Counted from the stretch's first letter, positions 37,058-46,454 are shown. The stretch: 46,537 nt of DNA from Clostridium muellerianum (GCF_012926525.1 NZ_JABBNI010000026.1:1-46537); one strand, 5' to 3'. The notes: generated from the sequence alone by a model not told the origin. Made by a program: numbers and translations.

Positions 37058-38376
37058 ATGTATCTGGACATGTTGATGAAAAAGGTGCCTGTACTGCAAT
37101 AAAAGATGCTGCATTTCCTGCACCCTTTATATCCGGACTTGAATATAATGCTCCTTCAAGGGGAGTATGGAATATAGTTCATGTTGGAATGCTTATTCCA
37201 AAATCACATCAGATATATATATGTGCAGCAAATTGTTTAAGAGGTGTTGTTCTCACAGCAGCAGAAATGGGCACATTAGATAGATTTTCAACTATAGCTG
37301 TACAGGAGAACAATGTGCTGGAAGGTGACATGGAAGAACTTATAATAGAAGGTGTGTCAGATATACTTGAAAAGCTTCCACAAAAACCTCCAGCAGTTTT
37401 AATATTTACCGCCTGCATACATCATTTTATGGGATGTGATTTGGAGCTTGTTTATAGTGAACTTAGAAAAAGATATCCCCATGTGGATTTTGCAGATTGT
37501 TATATGGACCCAATTATGAGGAAAAGCGGTTTGACGCCAGATCAGAAGATGAGGCGTCAGCTTTATAGTATTCTTGAACCAATGGAGATTAATAAAAAAA
37601 GCATTAATATTATAGGTAACAATATTCCTATGGATGAAAGCAGTGAATTAATACGGATTATTCGCGAAAATGGATATGAACTTAAAGATATTACTCTTTG
37701 CAAAACTTATGATGAATATCTTAAGATGGCTGAAAGCTGTGTTAATATATCCTGTCTGCCTGTTGCAATACCAGGTGGAGAGTATTTGCAGGAAAAATTA
37801 GGACAAAAGCATTTGCATTTGCCTTTATGTTATGGGTTTGATGAAATAACAGAAAATTTAAATACGCTAAATGAATACTTGGGATTACCCAAAGAAGAAT
37901 ATAAACATGAAAAATTAGCAGCTCTAAATGCTTTAAAAGAAGCAAAAGAAGTAATTGGAGATGCAGAGATTTCTATAGATTATACAGCTGTTCCAAGATC
38001 TTGTGGATTAGCAAGATTGCTTGTTGAAAATGGATTTAATGTGGAAAGATTATATGTGGATTCATTTACGGAATATGACAAAACAGATTTTAATTGGCTT
38101 GTAAAAAACAAACCTGAAATGAAAGTGTATGCTACAGTACATGCAAAGATGCGTTTAGTAGACAGAAAATGTGATGAGAAGAGTCTTGCAATAGGGCAGA
38201 AGGCTGCTTATTTTACAGGGAGTGAATACTTTGTAAATATAGTAGAAGGCGGTGGAATGTATGGTTTTGATGGAATTGTCAAATTAGCTGGACTTATGAA
38301 AGAAGCTTTTACATTTCCGAAAAATGTACGTACGCTTATACAAATGAAAGGATTGGGGTGTGATTGCTTACTATGA
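37048..38376 (+). CDS. Nitrogenase component 1 D-like subunit, copy 2
   Basis: The product is 442 residues. ATG 37048 lies 6 bases after GGAAAGGAG; an in-frame ATG at 37030 overlaps that SD. It aligns with copy 1 by YNAPSRGVW, by ICAANCLRG with C63 (or C59) in the place of NifD Cys88, and by [11 protein letters not shown] with C123 in the place of Cys154. The NifD Cys62 position has no Cys. C-terminal [13 protein letters not shown] matches the end region of the superfamily. Substantial divergence from copy 1 suggests a different role, such as scaffold against reductase. Confidence 0.85.
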   Translation: MLVNVSGHVDEKGACTAIKDAAFPAPFISGLEYNAPSRGVWNIVHVGMLIPKSHQIYICAANCLRGVVLTAAEMGTLDRFSTIAVQENNVLEGDMEELIIEGVSDILEKLPQKPPAVLIFTACIHHFMGCDLELVYSELRKRYPHVDFADCYMDPIMRKSGLTPDQKMRRQLYSILEPMEINKKSINIIGNNIPMDESSELIRIIRENGYELKDITLCKTYDEYLKMAESCVNISCLPVAIPGGEYLQEKLGQKHLHLPLCYGFDEITENLNTLNEYLGLPKEEYKHEKLAALNALKEAKEVIGDAEISIDYTAVPRSCGLARLLVENGFNVERLYVDSFTEYDKTDFNWLVKNKPEMKVYATVHAKMRLVDRKCDEKSLAIGQKAAYFTGSEYFVNIVEGGGMYGFDGIVKLAGLMKEAFTFPKNVRTLIQMKGLGCDCLL

Positions 38377-39524
38377 AACAGGCTTCAGCATTTATTTCAA
38401 CATATACCGCAGATGTGTCAGGTGTTTGTTCCGCACTGTATGAATTAGGCGGAATGACTGTTATGCATGATGCATCAGGGTGTAATTCAACATATACCAC
38501 TCACGACGAACCACGCTGGTATGATATGGAAAGTATGATTTATATTACAGGACTTTCTGAAATGGAAGCTATTATGGGGGATGATGAAAAATTAATAAAT
38601 GACATTGTAACAGCTGCCAATGACTTGCATCCTAAATTTATAGCTATTGCAGGTACACCCATTCCAATGATGATGGGTACAGATTTTCCTGCTATTGCAG
38701 AAGTAATTGAAAATGAAACTGGAATTTCCACATTTGCTATTGAAACAAATGGAATGCATTCTTATATATGTGGAGCAGGGCAAGCTCTTGCTGAAATAGT
38801 AAAACGATTTACACTAGAGGGTATATCCAAGATAACAAAAAGTGTAAATGTACTTGGGGCTACTCCTTTAGATTATTCTGTAAATAGCAGTGTGGATAGC
38901 ATTAGAAGGCGATTAATTGAAGCAGGTTTTCAGGTTTTATCTGTATGGGCAATGGGGAGCACATTAGAAGAAATGAAACAAGCTGGAGCTGCAGAAGTAA
39001 ATTTAGTTGTTTCTTCCACTGGACTTTTAGCAGCAAAAGAATTACAGAAAAAGTTTGGAACACCATATGTTGTAGGTGTTCCCATGGCAGATAAGTTTGC
39101 AGCTGTAGTAATGAAAGCACTGGATAGAGCAATTACTACAGGAAAATCACAAATTGCATATGATAAGAGAACTGCTCACCATGGTGACACAGTTATTATT
39201 GGAGAAAGCATTTATTCAGAATCATTAGCTGCAGCGCTTGCACTTGAAAAGAATATGAAGGTTAATGTTTTATGTCCTTTGGAAACAGAACCTGATTTGC
39301 TGTTACAGGGGGATGTTGCAGCAGAAGATGAGGATAGTATTATGACATATTTGAAGAGTGTAAAAACAGTAATTGCAGATTCTATTTATCGAAGTATTAT
39401 TAAGCCAGGTACTAAATTTATATCACTTCCACATGAAGCTTTTTCAGGAAGACTTTATAGAAAGGGTATTCCGGATTTGGTTGATGATGTGAAGATGTTA
39501 TTTAGAGGAAAGGAAGTCGAATAA
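38373..39524 (+). CDS. Nitrogenase component 1 K-like subunit, copy 2
   Basis: The product is 383 residues from ATG 38373, which overlaps the D-like stop as ATGA; a TTG 9 bases upstream is possible because GGGGTG is nearer to it. C37 (DASGC) and D14 (TADVSGV) occupy the same places as in copy 1, followed by the shared DEPRW motif. C19 (GVCSA) is extra. No Cys is found at the NifK Cys153 position (GTPIPMMMGTD). It is the last gene of the operon, ended by the terminator at 39635-39691. Confidence 0.85.
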   Translation: MKQASAFISTYTADVSGVCSALYELGGMTVMHDASGCNSTYTTHDEPRWYDMESMIYITGLSEMEAIMGDDEKLINDIVTAANDLHPKFIAIAGTPIPMMMGTDFPAIAEVIENETGISTFAIETNGMHSYICGAGQALAEIVKRFTLEGISKITKSVNVLGATPLDYSVNSSVDSIRRRLIEAGFQVLSVWAMGSTLEEMKQAGAAEVNLVVSSTGLLAAKELQKKFGTPYVVGVPMADKFAAVVMKALDRAITTGKSQIAYDKRTAHHGDTVIIGESIYSESLAAALALEKNMKVNVLCPLETEPDLLLQGDVAAEDEDSIMTYLKSVKTVIADSIYRSIIKPGTKFISLPHEAFSGRLYRKGIPDLVDDVKMLFRGKEVE

Positions 39525-39634
39525 CATTTTATAAAATAAGAATGAGGTATGGACTAATGGATAGGAGTTTAGATTTAAGTTTAAGGGAAATAGAATGGTA
39601 TTTAATTTGAGAAATGTGTTTCGGATTTAAAGTT

Positions 39635-39691
39635 AAAGAGTTACTAGCTAATAGTGTCAATAGGTGATATTAGTTAGTAGCTCTTTATTTT
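39635..39691 (+). terminator. Strong terminator of the nitrogenase-like/hyp operon
   Basis: A 19-bp stem with two G-T pairs (39635-39653 against 39668-39686), loop of 14 bases, and T-run (39684-39691), 110 bases after the last K-like gene. The following 39692-40049 has no convincing gene. Confidence 0.85.
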
Positions 39692-40049
39692 TGATGGTGT
39701 AGATATGTCGATTAGGGAGTATTATTTTACATATAATAACCATAATCTAGAGGAATTTCGGTTTTATTGTAGAAATATATATAATAGTTAAATAATTCTA
39801 TTTGGATTTATGGATATGGGCCACCATCTAGAGTATACAAAATTTGTTTACTGCTAAATTTCATGGCTTAAAACATTTATAATAAAATGAAGTTATGCTA
39901 TATGAAAATTAATATGGAGGTGAAAAATATTGATGAAGAACTTGTAGTGTTTATAATCCACCACTATAGAAAAGTATCCTTTAAAGCTTTAACTATTTAT
40001 TCTATGGTGGATTTAGAATATGATGAATTTTATGAAGGGAATGATATGC

Positions 40050-40640
40050 ATGAAGTTAATAATAAAGTTTATAGTCGCATTAATGATAATAGCATTAATA
40101 ATAAAAATTTTAGGTTTAGCAATGCTTATAGCGCCAATAATAGGGCTAATTTACTTATTTTCTAATCATGAGAGATTCAAAAGTTATTCAAATCTAAAAA
40201 AAGGTGCAATAGCAACGGCATTGTTGGTAATAGCTTTTATTGGAGCAGGGATTACTTTTGGAACTGGTTCTACACATAATAGTCAAGTAGCTACAAGTGT
40301 TGATTCTAAACAAAGTGCGGATACATCAGCAAAACAGCAGGAACAACAGAGATTAAAAGAAGAACAAGAAAAGAAAGATACTGAAGAAAAGGTTAAAAAG
40401 CAAGCAGAAGAAAATGCAAAAAATACTGCAAAAGATACCGAAACACAGAGTCATTCAAATGACCCAAGTAATTCAAATACATCTTCAGATCATGGTTCAA
40501 TAAAAGGTAATATAAACTCAAAAGGGGAAAAAATTTATCATGTACCAGGGGGAGCATTTTATGACAAGACTGATGCTGAGGAATGGTTTAATACAGAAGC
40601 AGAAGCCCAAGCAGCAGGATACAGAAAATCCAAAAGGTAG
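40050..40640 (+). CDS. Membrane protein with C-terminal sunset domain
   Basis: The product is 196 residues. ATG 40050 is chosen from SD GAAGGGA 8 bases upstream; an in-frame ATG at 40020 precedes it. Two hydrophobic helices lie at about 3-37 and 52-74; a Lys/Glu/Gln-rich, probably coiled stretch follows (about 95-135), then a Ser/Asn-rich linker, and a C-terminal ~45-residue domain (NINSKGEKIYHVPGGAFYD, EEWFNTEAEAQAAGYRKSKR) of the type named sunset domain, often found at the end of secreted nucleases. No nuclease domain is present here. Confidence 0.75.
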   Translation: MKLIIKFIVALMIIALIIKILGLAMLIAPIIGLIYLFSNHERFKSYSNLKKGAIATALLVIAFIGAGITFGTGSTHNSQVATSVDSKQSADTSAKQQEQQRLKEEQEKKDTEEKVKKQAEENAKNTAKDTETQSHSNDPSNSNTSSDHGSIKGNINSKGEKIYHVPGGAFYDKTDAEEWFNTEAEAQAAGYRKSKR

Positions 40641-40658
40641 GAAAAATAAGTACTATAG

Positions 40659-40926
40659 CAGAACAAACACATGAATAAATTTCAGATATGATAAGTTTAA
40701 TGAAAAATATTGAAGATCTAAGACAAAAGAAGAAAATAAAGTATCCAATTAATGAAGTTGTTGGTATGGTACTATTTGTATCTTTAGGAAATGCTAATGA
40801 ATGGACTGAAATAAAGGTGTTTTGTAATTCGCATGAAGACCAACCAACTGCATAAGTAAAATTATGAAAATATAATCTGAATGTAATTTTACTTATGTAG
40901 TTATAAATTTTCATGCGTTTGTTCTG
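40659..40926. mobile_element. ISAs1-type transposase remnant inside inverted repeats
   Basis: Bases 40659-40675 and 40910-40926 are inverted repeats differing at one base. Inside is a second perfect 14-base inverted pair (about 40851-40864 and 40883-40897) and the transposase fragment at 40688-40855. The layout looks like an element that lost most of its inside. No target-site duplication was identified. Confidence 0.55.
40688..40855 (+). pseudogene. N-terminal fragment of ISAs1-family transposase
   Basis: The 55 residues read MISLMKNIEDLRQKKKIKYPI then NEVVGMVLFVSLGNANEWTE, matching the pattern of the N-terminal associated domain of ISAs1/IS4-type transposases (PRxxxKxxYPLxEILFxxxxAVxxGANxWEEIE). 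The frame ends at 40853-40855, so the DDE catalytic domain is lost. Confidence 0.6.
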
Positions 40927-41033
40927 GTTAGATAGAATGATTTTGTTTAAACAAGTTAAATTGTAGGATATAATATTAAATGAAAAACTATTTTTCGATG
41001 TTTTAAAGATGAATGTGGAATGGATGTGATAAT

Positions 41034-42740
41034 GTGAATTTTAAACCATTACCAATAGGTGTAGATAATTTTCAAAAATTAATAACTAGAAATTATTATT
41101 ATGTGGATAAAACATTACTTATAAAAGATTTGTTAGATAATAAAGCGGATGTTAACTTATTTACAAGACCAAGAAGATTTGGAAAGACCTTAAATATGAG
41201 TATGCTGCAATATTTTTTTGAGAATAGTGAAAAAGATAATTCTTATTTATTTGAAAACTTAAATATAATGGAGTCAGGTGAAGAATACTTATTACATATG
41301 GGTAAGTATCCTGTAATAAATATATCATTAAAATCTGCGAAACAGCCAACCTTTGAATTGGCATTAAAGTGTATTAAAGATGAGCTTGTAGATGAATTTA
41401 GACGTCATGATTATATTTTAAAAAGTGATAAATTAAATAAAGAAAAAGAAGAATATGAAAGAATAGAAAGTAAAGAGTCTGGTGAAGAACTTTATGTAAC
41501 AGCATTAAAATTTTTAGCACAATGTTTGGAGAAGTACCATGATGAAAAAGTAATAATACTTATAGATGAATATGATGTACCTCTTGAAAATGCATTTTTT
41601 GAGGGCTTTTATGATAGAATGATTAAATTTATAAGGTCTCTTTTCGAATCAGCATTAAAAACAAATTCATCCTTAGAATTTGCTGTTATAACAGGATGCT
41701 TGAGAATTTCAAGAGAAAGCATATTTACAGGTTTGAATAATCTGGAAATTATATCGATATTAAATGAATATTATGATGAATACTTTGGATTTACTCAAAA
41801 GGAAGTTAGTAAAATCCTTGAAGATTACGGACTTAGTGAAAAGGAAGAGTTAACTAAGAACTGGTATAATGGATATATTTTTGGTGAGACACAGGTATAC
41901 AATCCTTGGAGTGTTGTAAAATTTGTGAAAGATTTATACAAAAATAAAAATGTATTTCCATCATCTTATTGGGCAAATACAAGCTCTAACAGTATAGTTA
42001 AAAGCTTGATAGAAAGAGCGGACTCTAAAACTAAGCAGGAGATAGAATTATTAATTGAAGGAAAAAGCATAGAAAAACCAGTTCATGAAGATATAACCTA
42101 TGATGAAATCTATGATACCATGGATAATCTATGGAATTTTATGTTCTTTACTGGATATTTTAAAAAAGTTAATGAAAGAATGGATAATGAAGATAAACGT
42201 TATTTAGAGCTTAGTATACCAAATCGAGAAGTTAAATATATTTTTAAAACTAAAATTTTAAAGTGGTTTGATGATAAGGTGAAAGCAAAAGATTTAAGTG
42301 TTTTATACACTGCCATATTTGACAAAGACAGTGATACATTTCAAAAGGAATTAAATAAGATTTTAAAAGAAACCATAAGCTTTAATGATGCCTATGAAAA
42401 TTTTTATCATGGTTTTGTAGTAGGAGTTCTTGCAAATATGCATGATCACATAGTTAAGTTTAACAGAGAAACTGGTAAGGGTAGGTGTGATATTTATATA
42501 AAACCTATTTCAATATTTGATACAGCAATAATAATAGAACTTAAGATTTGTGATAGTCCAAAAGATATGTTAAAAAAGTGTGATGAAGCTTTAAAACAAA
42601 TAGAAAAGAATCAGTACGAGATGGAACTTCAGCAAGAGGGTTATGAGAACATAATAAAGTATGGAATTTCTTTTTATAGAAAGGACTGTATGATTAAAAT
42701 ATCTAGTAATTCAGGGGTTAATGGCCTCAATCTAAAATAG
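41034..42740 (+). CDS. AAA-ATPase-like protein with C-terminal PD-(D/E)XK domain (DUF1703 type)
   Basis: The product is 568 residues with a GTG start; the family's usual opening (N-F-K-P-L-P-I-G) begins here. An ATG 21 bases upstream would add seven residues and cannot be excluded. Residues about 1-260 are an AAA-ATPase-like region with a P-loop variant RPRRFGKT and Walker B IILIDEYD. The C-terminal domain has GRCDIYIKP and IIIELKI, the D-ExK core of a PD-(D/E)XK nuclease-like fold. These proteins occur in many copies in clostridial and Bacteroidetes genomes; their role is unknown, and a defence function has been suggested but not shown. Confidence 0.88.
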   Translation: MNFKPLPIGVDNFQKLITRNYYYVDKTLLIKDLLDNKADVNLFTRPRRFGKTLNMSMLQYFFENSEKDNSYLFENLNIMESGEEYLLHMGKYPVINISLKSAKQPTFELALKCIKDELVDEFRRHDYILKSDKLNKEKEEYERIESKESGEELYVTALKFLAQCLEKYHDEKVIILIDEYDVPLENAFFEGFYDRMIKFIRSLFESALKTNSSLEFAVITGCLRISRESIFTGLNNLEIISILNEYYDEYFGFTQKEVSKILEDYGLSEKEELTKNWYNGYIFGETQVYNPWSVVKFVKDLYKNKNVFPSSYWANTSSNSIVKSLIERADSKTKQEIELLIEGKSIEKPVHEDITYDEIYDTMDNLWNFMFFTGYFKKVNERMDNEDKRYLELSIPNREVKYIFKTKILKWFDDKVKAKDLSVLYTAIFDKDSDTFQKELNKILKETISFNDAYENFYHGFVVGVLANMHDHIVKFNRETGKGRCDIYIKPISIFDTAIIIELKICDSPKDMLKKCDEALKQIEKNQYEMELQQEGYENIIKYGISFYRKDCMIKISSNSGVNGLNLK

Positions 42741-42768
42741 AAGTTATTTACAAGAACTGATATTTAAA

Positions 42769-42818
42769 CTGTAAACTTGTATTTATAAATCAATGATTGC
42801 AAGTTTGCAGTTTTTTTA
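42769..42818 (+). terminator. Rho-independent terminator
   Basis: An 11-bp stem (42769-42779 against 42800-42810, one G-T pair), loop of 20 bases and seven T residues follow the AAA/PD-(D/E)XK gene. Confidence 0.75.
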
Positions 42819-42898
42819 TTTTGAGAAGTTATTTTTGAAACTGCTTAAATAGGATTTTTTATATTTCGTTTATTATTTGTCTGAGCATCTTAGAACGC

Positions 42899-43657
42899 TT
42901 GTATGGTATCTCTTCAAGCATCATTAGTATTAATGAATCCTTTAGTTTTCCTATTAAAATATTAGTGTTTATCTTGACTCAAGAAAGTTTTAATAAATAT
43001 TCAGATAAGACACAAATATTAGCACAACTTCTTTTTATTAATAGAGTGTTTAATTCATATAGTGAAGCAATGATGAAAGTTGAAAAGAAAATGTCTATTC
43101 TGATGAAAGAGGCACTGAATATGTTATGGGATTATTTGGAGAACAAATGTGATATCAGTAATTTTGAGGTGTTTTCTAATGGAATTGATGCTGTTACTTT
43201 ATTTCTCAATACAGGAGAAGAAATAGAAGCAGAGGAAAATCTAAATTTCTGGGAAAGATATTCAGATGAATGGCACGATACTACTAATTCAATATTATTG
43301 CTCAATGCTTTTGGTGCATTATTTTTTCAAATACATGAAAAAAGTATAGATTGGTATTCAATAAGTGAGGAATGCCTTTTAGCAGAGATTAATGAAATTG
43401 TTGGAAGTTATTTTGAAAATGTTTATACAAATCCAACAGGTGGATATAAATATGATGAGTTAGAACTTAGAATAAGTGAAATTTGTGAAAGTTCTACTTT
43501 TGTAAAGATTATGTCATATATAATAAAAGATATGAAAGAAGCAATAAATTCTGAAGAAAAAGGTGTTAATGAAATTACAAGATTAAGAGCTGAATACAAA
43601 AATAAGTTTTTATTTTCCAAAATAGAATGTGAAAGATTAGCTGAGTATTTCAAATAG
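42899..43657 (+). CDS. Unknown all-helical protein, possibly Imm6-like immunity protein
   Basis: The frame gives up to 252 residues but the true start is uncertain. The first in-frame starts (TTG 42899, then internal codons near 42969-43069) have no good SD, so the N-terminus may be degenerate. From about residue 29 (TQESFNKYSDKTQILAQLLFINRVF, in part) the protein is helical and acidic, with LMKEALNMLWDYLENK and a Trp/Asp-rich middle, resembling in outline Imm6-type immunity proteins. No toxin gene is next to it. The family call is weak. Confidence 0.45.
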   Translation: MYGISSSIISINESFSFPIKILVFILTQESFNKYSDKTQILAQLLFINRVFNSYSEAMMKVEKKMSILMKEALNMLWDYLENKCDISNFEVFSNGIDAVTLFLNTGEEIEAEENLNFWERYSDEWHDTTNSILLLNAFGALFFQIHEKSIDWYSISEECLLAEINEIVGSYFENVYTNPTGGYKYDELELRISEICESSTFVKIMSYIIKDMKEAINSEEKGVNEITRLRAEYKNKFLFSKIECERLAEYFK

Positions 43658-43690
43658 TAATTTTTTTAATAATTTCTAAGGTGGGAAAGT

Positions 43691-44227
43691 ATGAAAAAAC
43701 TACATGAATATCTAAAAAAGTTATGTATACCTAAGTTTGTTGCAGTGGCGATAATACCTCAATTAATTTTATATTTTATTGTTTATTATACAATAGATGG
43801 ATGTATTAGAAAGGCTCCTTATGAGGTTATGTATTCTAATAAGCTTTTAAACAGTAGTTTATATGGGGCATATTGGAGTATTATTGAAGCACCATTTAGA
43901 GAAACTTTAATTTTTCAAGTAATTATAATACACATAATTTTACTTTATTCAGATTCCAAGAAAAACCAAATAACGGCAGCAGCTCTATCATCTATAATTT
44001 TTGGAGGTGTACATTTTTTACAAACAACAGATTTTATTTGGGCATGTTTTTGGGGGATTAGAACAGGTATCTTCGGATTAATATTAAATTATGCTTATAT
44101 TATGAATTATTATAAATTTAAAAACAAATTTAAAGGAATAGCAACAGGTATACTAGTAGTTTTTCTAATTCATTCAGGTAATAATTTATTAAGTGCTATA
44201 TTTTTAAAAATTATTAACATAATCTAG
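43691..44227 (+). CDS. CPBP-type intramembrane protease
   Basis: The product is 178 residues, with SD AGGTGGG. Several membrane helices are seen. CPBP motifs are EAPFRETLI (first motif, normally EExxxR; here the second Glu is Ala), FGGVHFLQ (FxxxH) and HSGNN near the C-terminus. Members include prenyl-protein peptidases (Rce1) and bacteriocin self-immunity proteins. The motif change may lower or alter activity. Confidence 0.75.
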   Translation: MKKLHEYLKKLCIPKFVAVAIIPQLILYFIVYYTIDGCIRKAPYEVMYSNKLLNSSLYGAYWSIIEAPFRETLIFQVIIIHIILLYSDSKKNQITAAALSSIIFGGVHFLQTTDFIWACFWGIRTGIFGLILNYAYIMNYYKFKNKFKGIATGILVVFLIHSGNNLLSAIFLKIINII

Positions 44228-44375
44228 TTATAGTTAATATATGGTCACATTAGTGAGGTTTGACTTGAATTCAACAATCCTGTACTATATTGATAAGTTG
44301 TCAATTAAATAATATCGATGTATTAATATATAATGTAAATGATGTATTTTGACATAATTAGAAAGGCGGTAAAGT

Positions 44376-45611
44376 ATGGGATTTATAAAAGAAATGCTGA
44401 TTGATAAAGGAATTAGTGGAGTAATTGCTGGATATTTATCTTTTAGTGTTGAATTAATTTTATTAATTGTCATATGTCTATTAGCAAACTTTATTACAAA
44501 AAGAGTTGTTTTAAATATTATATCCAAGGCAGTATATAAAAATAATATTAAGTGGGACGATTTTTTAGTTGAGAGAAAGGTATTTCATAGAATTTCTAAT
44601 ATTGTACCTTTTGTAATAATTTATATTTCAGCACCTTTATTTGGATCTTTTGAAGAAGTGATTCAAAGAATTGCTCGGGCTATTATATTAGTAATTTCTG
44701 TTTTGGTGATTAGTGCAATATTAAATGCTATTGATGATGTTTATAAAACTTATGATATTTCAAAAATTCGTCCTATTACGGGGACTCTGCAAATAGTAAA
44801 AATTTTAGCATGTATTTTAATAGGAATTGCTTTAGCTGCAACTTTGTCTGGTACTAATCCAATAGCTATATTAAGCGGAATTGGAGTTTTATCTGCTTTG
44901 ATTTCTATTATATTTAAGGATCTAATTTTAGGTTTTGTTGCTGGAGTACAATTGACTACTAATGATATGATTCGAATAGGAGACTGGGTTGAGATGACAA
45001 AGTATGGTGCTAATGGTCATGTTGTTGAAATACACTTAAGTACTATAAAAATTCAAAATTTTGATGCAACTATTGTATCAGTTCCAGCTTATGCCTTTAT
45101 GTCTGATTCCTTTAAAAACTGGAGGGGAATATCAGAAGCAGGTGGACGTAGAATTATGCGTTCTATTCTAATTGATATCAGCAGTATAAAATTTTGTTCA
45201 GAAGAAATGATAGAGCACTTTAAGAAGATTAATTATTTAAAACAGTATATTGCTGCTAAAGAGGAAGAGTTCACGAAACATAATAAGGAAAACAAGCATG
45301 ATACGAATTTTTTAATTAATGGAAAACATCTTACTAATATTGCCTGTTTCATGGCTTATATAGAAGAGTATTTAAAAAGTGATCCTAGGATCAGTAAAGA
45401 ACGTACAATTATGGCAAGACAATTAGCTCCAAATGAAAATGGACTACCTATAGAAATTTATGCATTTGCAACTGATATAGATTTAAAAAAATATGAAACG
45501 ATTCAATCTGATATTTTTGAGCACTTATTTGCAGTGATAAATGAATTCCAATTAAGGGTGTTCCAAAATCCATCGGGATATGATATTAATCAAATTAGTA
45601 AAATTCTTTAG
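44376..45611 (+). CDS. MscS-family mechanosensitive channel, YbdG-like
   Basis: The product is 411 residues, with SD AAAGGCGG. Four or five membrane helices in the first ~190 residues end in a pore-lining helix (GIGVLSALISIIFKDLILGFVAG), followed by the MscS beta domain (IRIGDWVEM, GHVVEIHLSTIKIQNFDATIVSVPAYAFMSDSFKNW in pieces) and a C-terminal alpha/beta domain. The YbdG/YnaI branch is suggested by the ending. It opens under membrane tension to release solutes at osmotic down-shock. Confidence 0.9.
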   Translation: MGFIKEMLIDKGISGVIAGYLSFSVELILLIVICLLANFITKRVVLNIISKAVYKNNIKWDDFLVERKVFHRISNIVPFVIIYISAPLFGSFEEVIQRIARAIILVISVLVISAILNAIDDVYKTYDISKIRPITGTLQIVKILACILIGIALAATLSGTNPIAILSGIGVLSALISIIFKDLILGFVAGVQLTTNDMIRIGDWVEMTKYGANGHVVEIHLSTIKIQNFDATIVSVPAYAFMSDSFKNWRGISEAGGRRIMRSILIDISSIKFCSEEMIEHFKKINYLKQYIAAKEEEFTKHNKENKHDTNFLINGKHLTNIACFMAYIEEYLKSDPRISKERTIMARQLAPNENGLPIEIYAFATDIDLKKYETIQSDIFEHLFAVINEFQLRVFQNPSGYDINQISKIL

Positions 45612-45636
45612 TCATATATTCAAGATCTGAATATAA

Positions 45637-45682
45637 AACCCCCTTGAAATATAAAGTTCAATCAGAATATTTCAAGGGGGTT
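45637..45682. terminator. Bidirectional terminator
   Basis: Perfect 16-base arms (45637-45652, 45667-45682) with T-rich sequence at the 3' end on each strand lie between the convergent mscS-type and hutD-type genes. Confidence 0.8.
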
Positions 45683-45789
45683 ATTTGTTTTAGTTAATAT
45701 TTTAAACTATTTATTATAACTTTCTAAAAGAGACTGTAATAGAACAAAAGTATGGGATTTTATGCAAAAGTAATTTAGAGTTAGATAAA

Positions 45790-46407
45790 CTAATTACGAT
45801 AAATTATACTTACTATTATATCAGTAATTTCTGAAGTATTGTTAGAAAGCATAAATTCATGGGTACAGCTCGAATTTACACAGTTAATTAAAATTAAATC
45901 ATTTTTAACAGTTTCGAAAATTTTATCATTAATATTAGAGTTAAATCCACCATTTACAGTATAAAAACAAATTGCTGCTAAATCCTTATTTAATGGAATT
46001 TTATATTGGAATTTAAGCTGCTTGTTAGGATTAATATTAAGATGAAGTAATTCACCATTATAATTTTCTCTTGTCATTAAATTAAAAACGGAAGCTTTTC
46101 CATAGGTTTTAGTATTCCAATCGCCCATAAAGTGGTCCTGCTCAAAGGGATTAAGTAATTTCTTGTACTTATTTTCATGGTCAAGAGTTATTTTTCCTTC
46201 TATAACCATGAATTTACGGGAAACTTTTGGTAGAATACTAAAAGTAGATTCTGGTATATCAATTTTAGCAACTCCCAATCTCCATAAGAAGTTTTTACTG
46301 GCATAATCAGAATTTAAGGGATATGTGGTAAGTTCTGTAGCCATGCCTCCAGACCAAAATGTTGGCTTATAATTTTCTTGTCTTAGTAATTCTACATTAT
46401 ATTTCAT
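45790..46407 (-). CDS. HutD-family protein
   Basis: The product is 205 residues. The cupin-like HutD (DUF886) pattern is present: FWSGGMATELTTYP (usual WKNGGGxTxEI), FLWRLGVAKIDIPESTFSILP, then SRKFMVIEGKITL and the acidic LLNPFEQDHFMGDW. HutD proteins are often in histidine-utilisation operons and may regulate them; no hut gene is nearby here. It runs opposite to the channel gene. A palindrome lies upstream at 46415-46454. Confidence 0.8.
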   Translation of the reverse strand: MKYNVELLRQENYKPTFWSGGMATELTTYPLNSDYASKNFLWRLGVAKIDIPESTFSILPKVSRKFMVIEGKITLDHENKYKKLLNPFEQDHFMGDWNTKTYGKASVFNLMTRENYNGELLHLNINPNKQLKFQYKIPLNKDLAAICFYTVNGGFNSNINDKIFETVKNDLILINCVNSSCTHEFMLSNNTSEITDIIVSIIYRN

Positions 46408-46414
46408 CTGTTAT

Positions 46415-46454
46415 CTTTAGTGAGAGAGTGTATAACAAGTACTAAACTCTCACT
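46415..46454. promoter_or_regulatory. Inverted repeat upstream of hutD-like gene
   Basis: TTAGTGAGAG and its complement CTCTCACTAA lie about 20 bases apart, 10-45 bases before the hutD-like start. It has no T-run and could be an operator. The remaining 46455-46537 shows nothing else. Confidence 0.45.

Noticed and set aside
27298-39524. Classical molybdenum nitrogenase (nifHDK with nifEN)
   Set aside because: The D- and K-like proteins lack most P-cluster Cys, the K-like proteins are far too short, and no nifB, nifV or nifE/N accessory genes are next to them.
39887-40165. A 92-residue open frame overlapping the sunset-domain gene
   Set aside because: It overlaps the supported gene in another frame, its starts lack a suitable SD, and its protein has no recognisable family.
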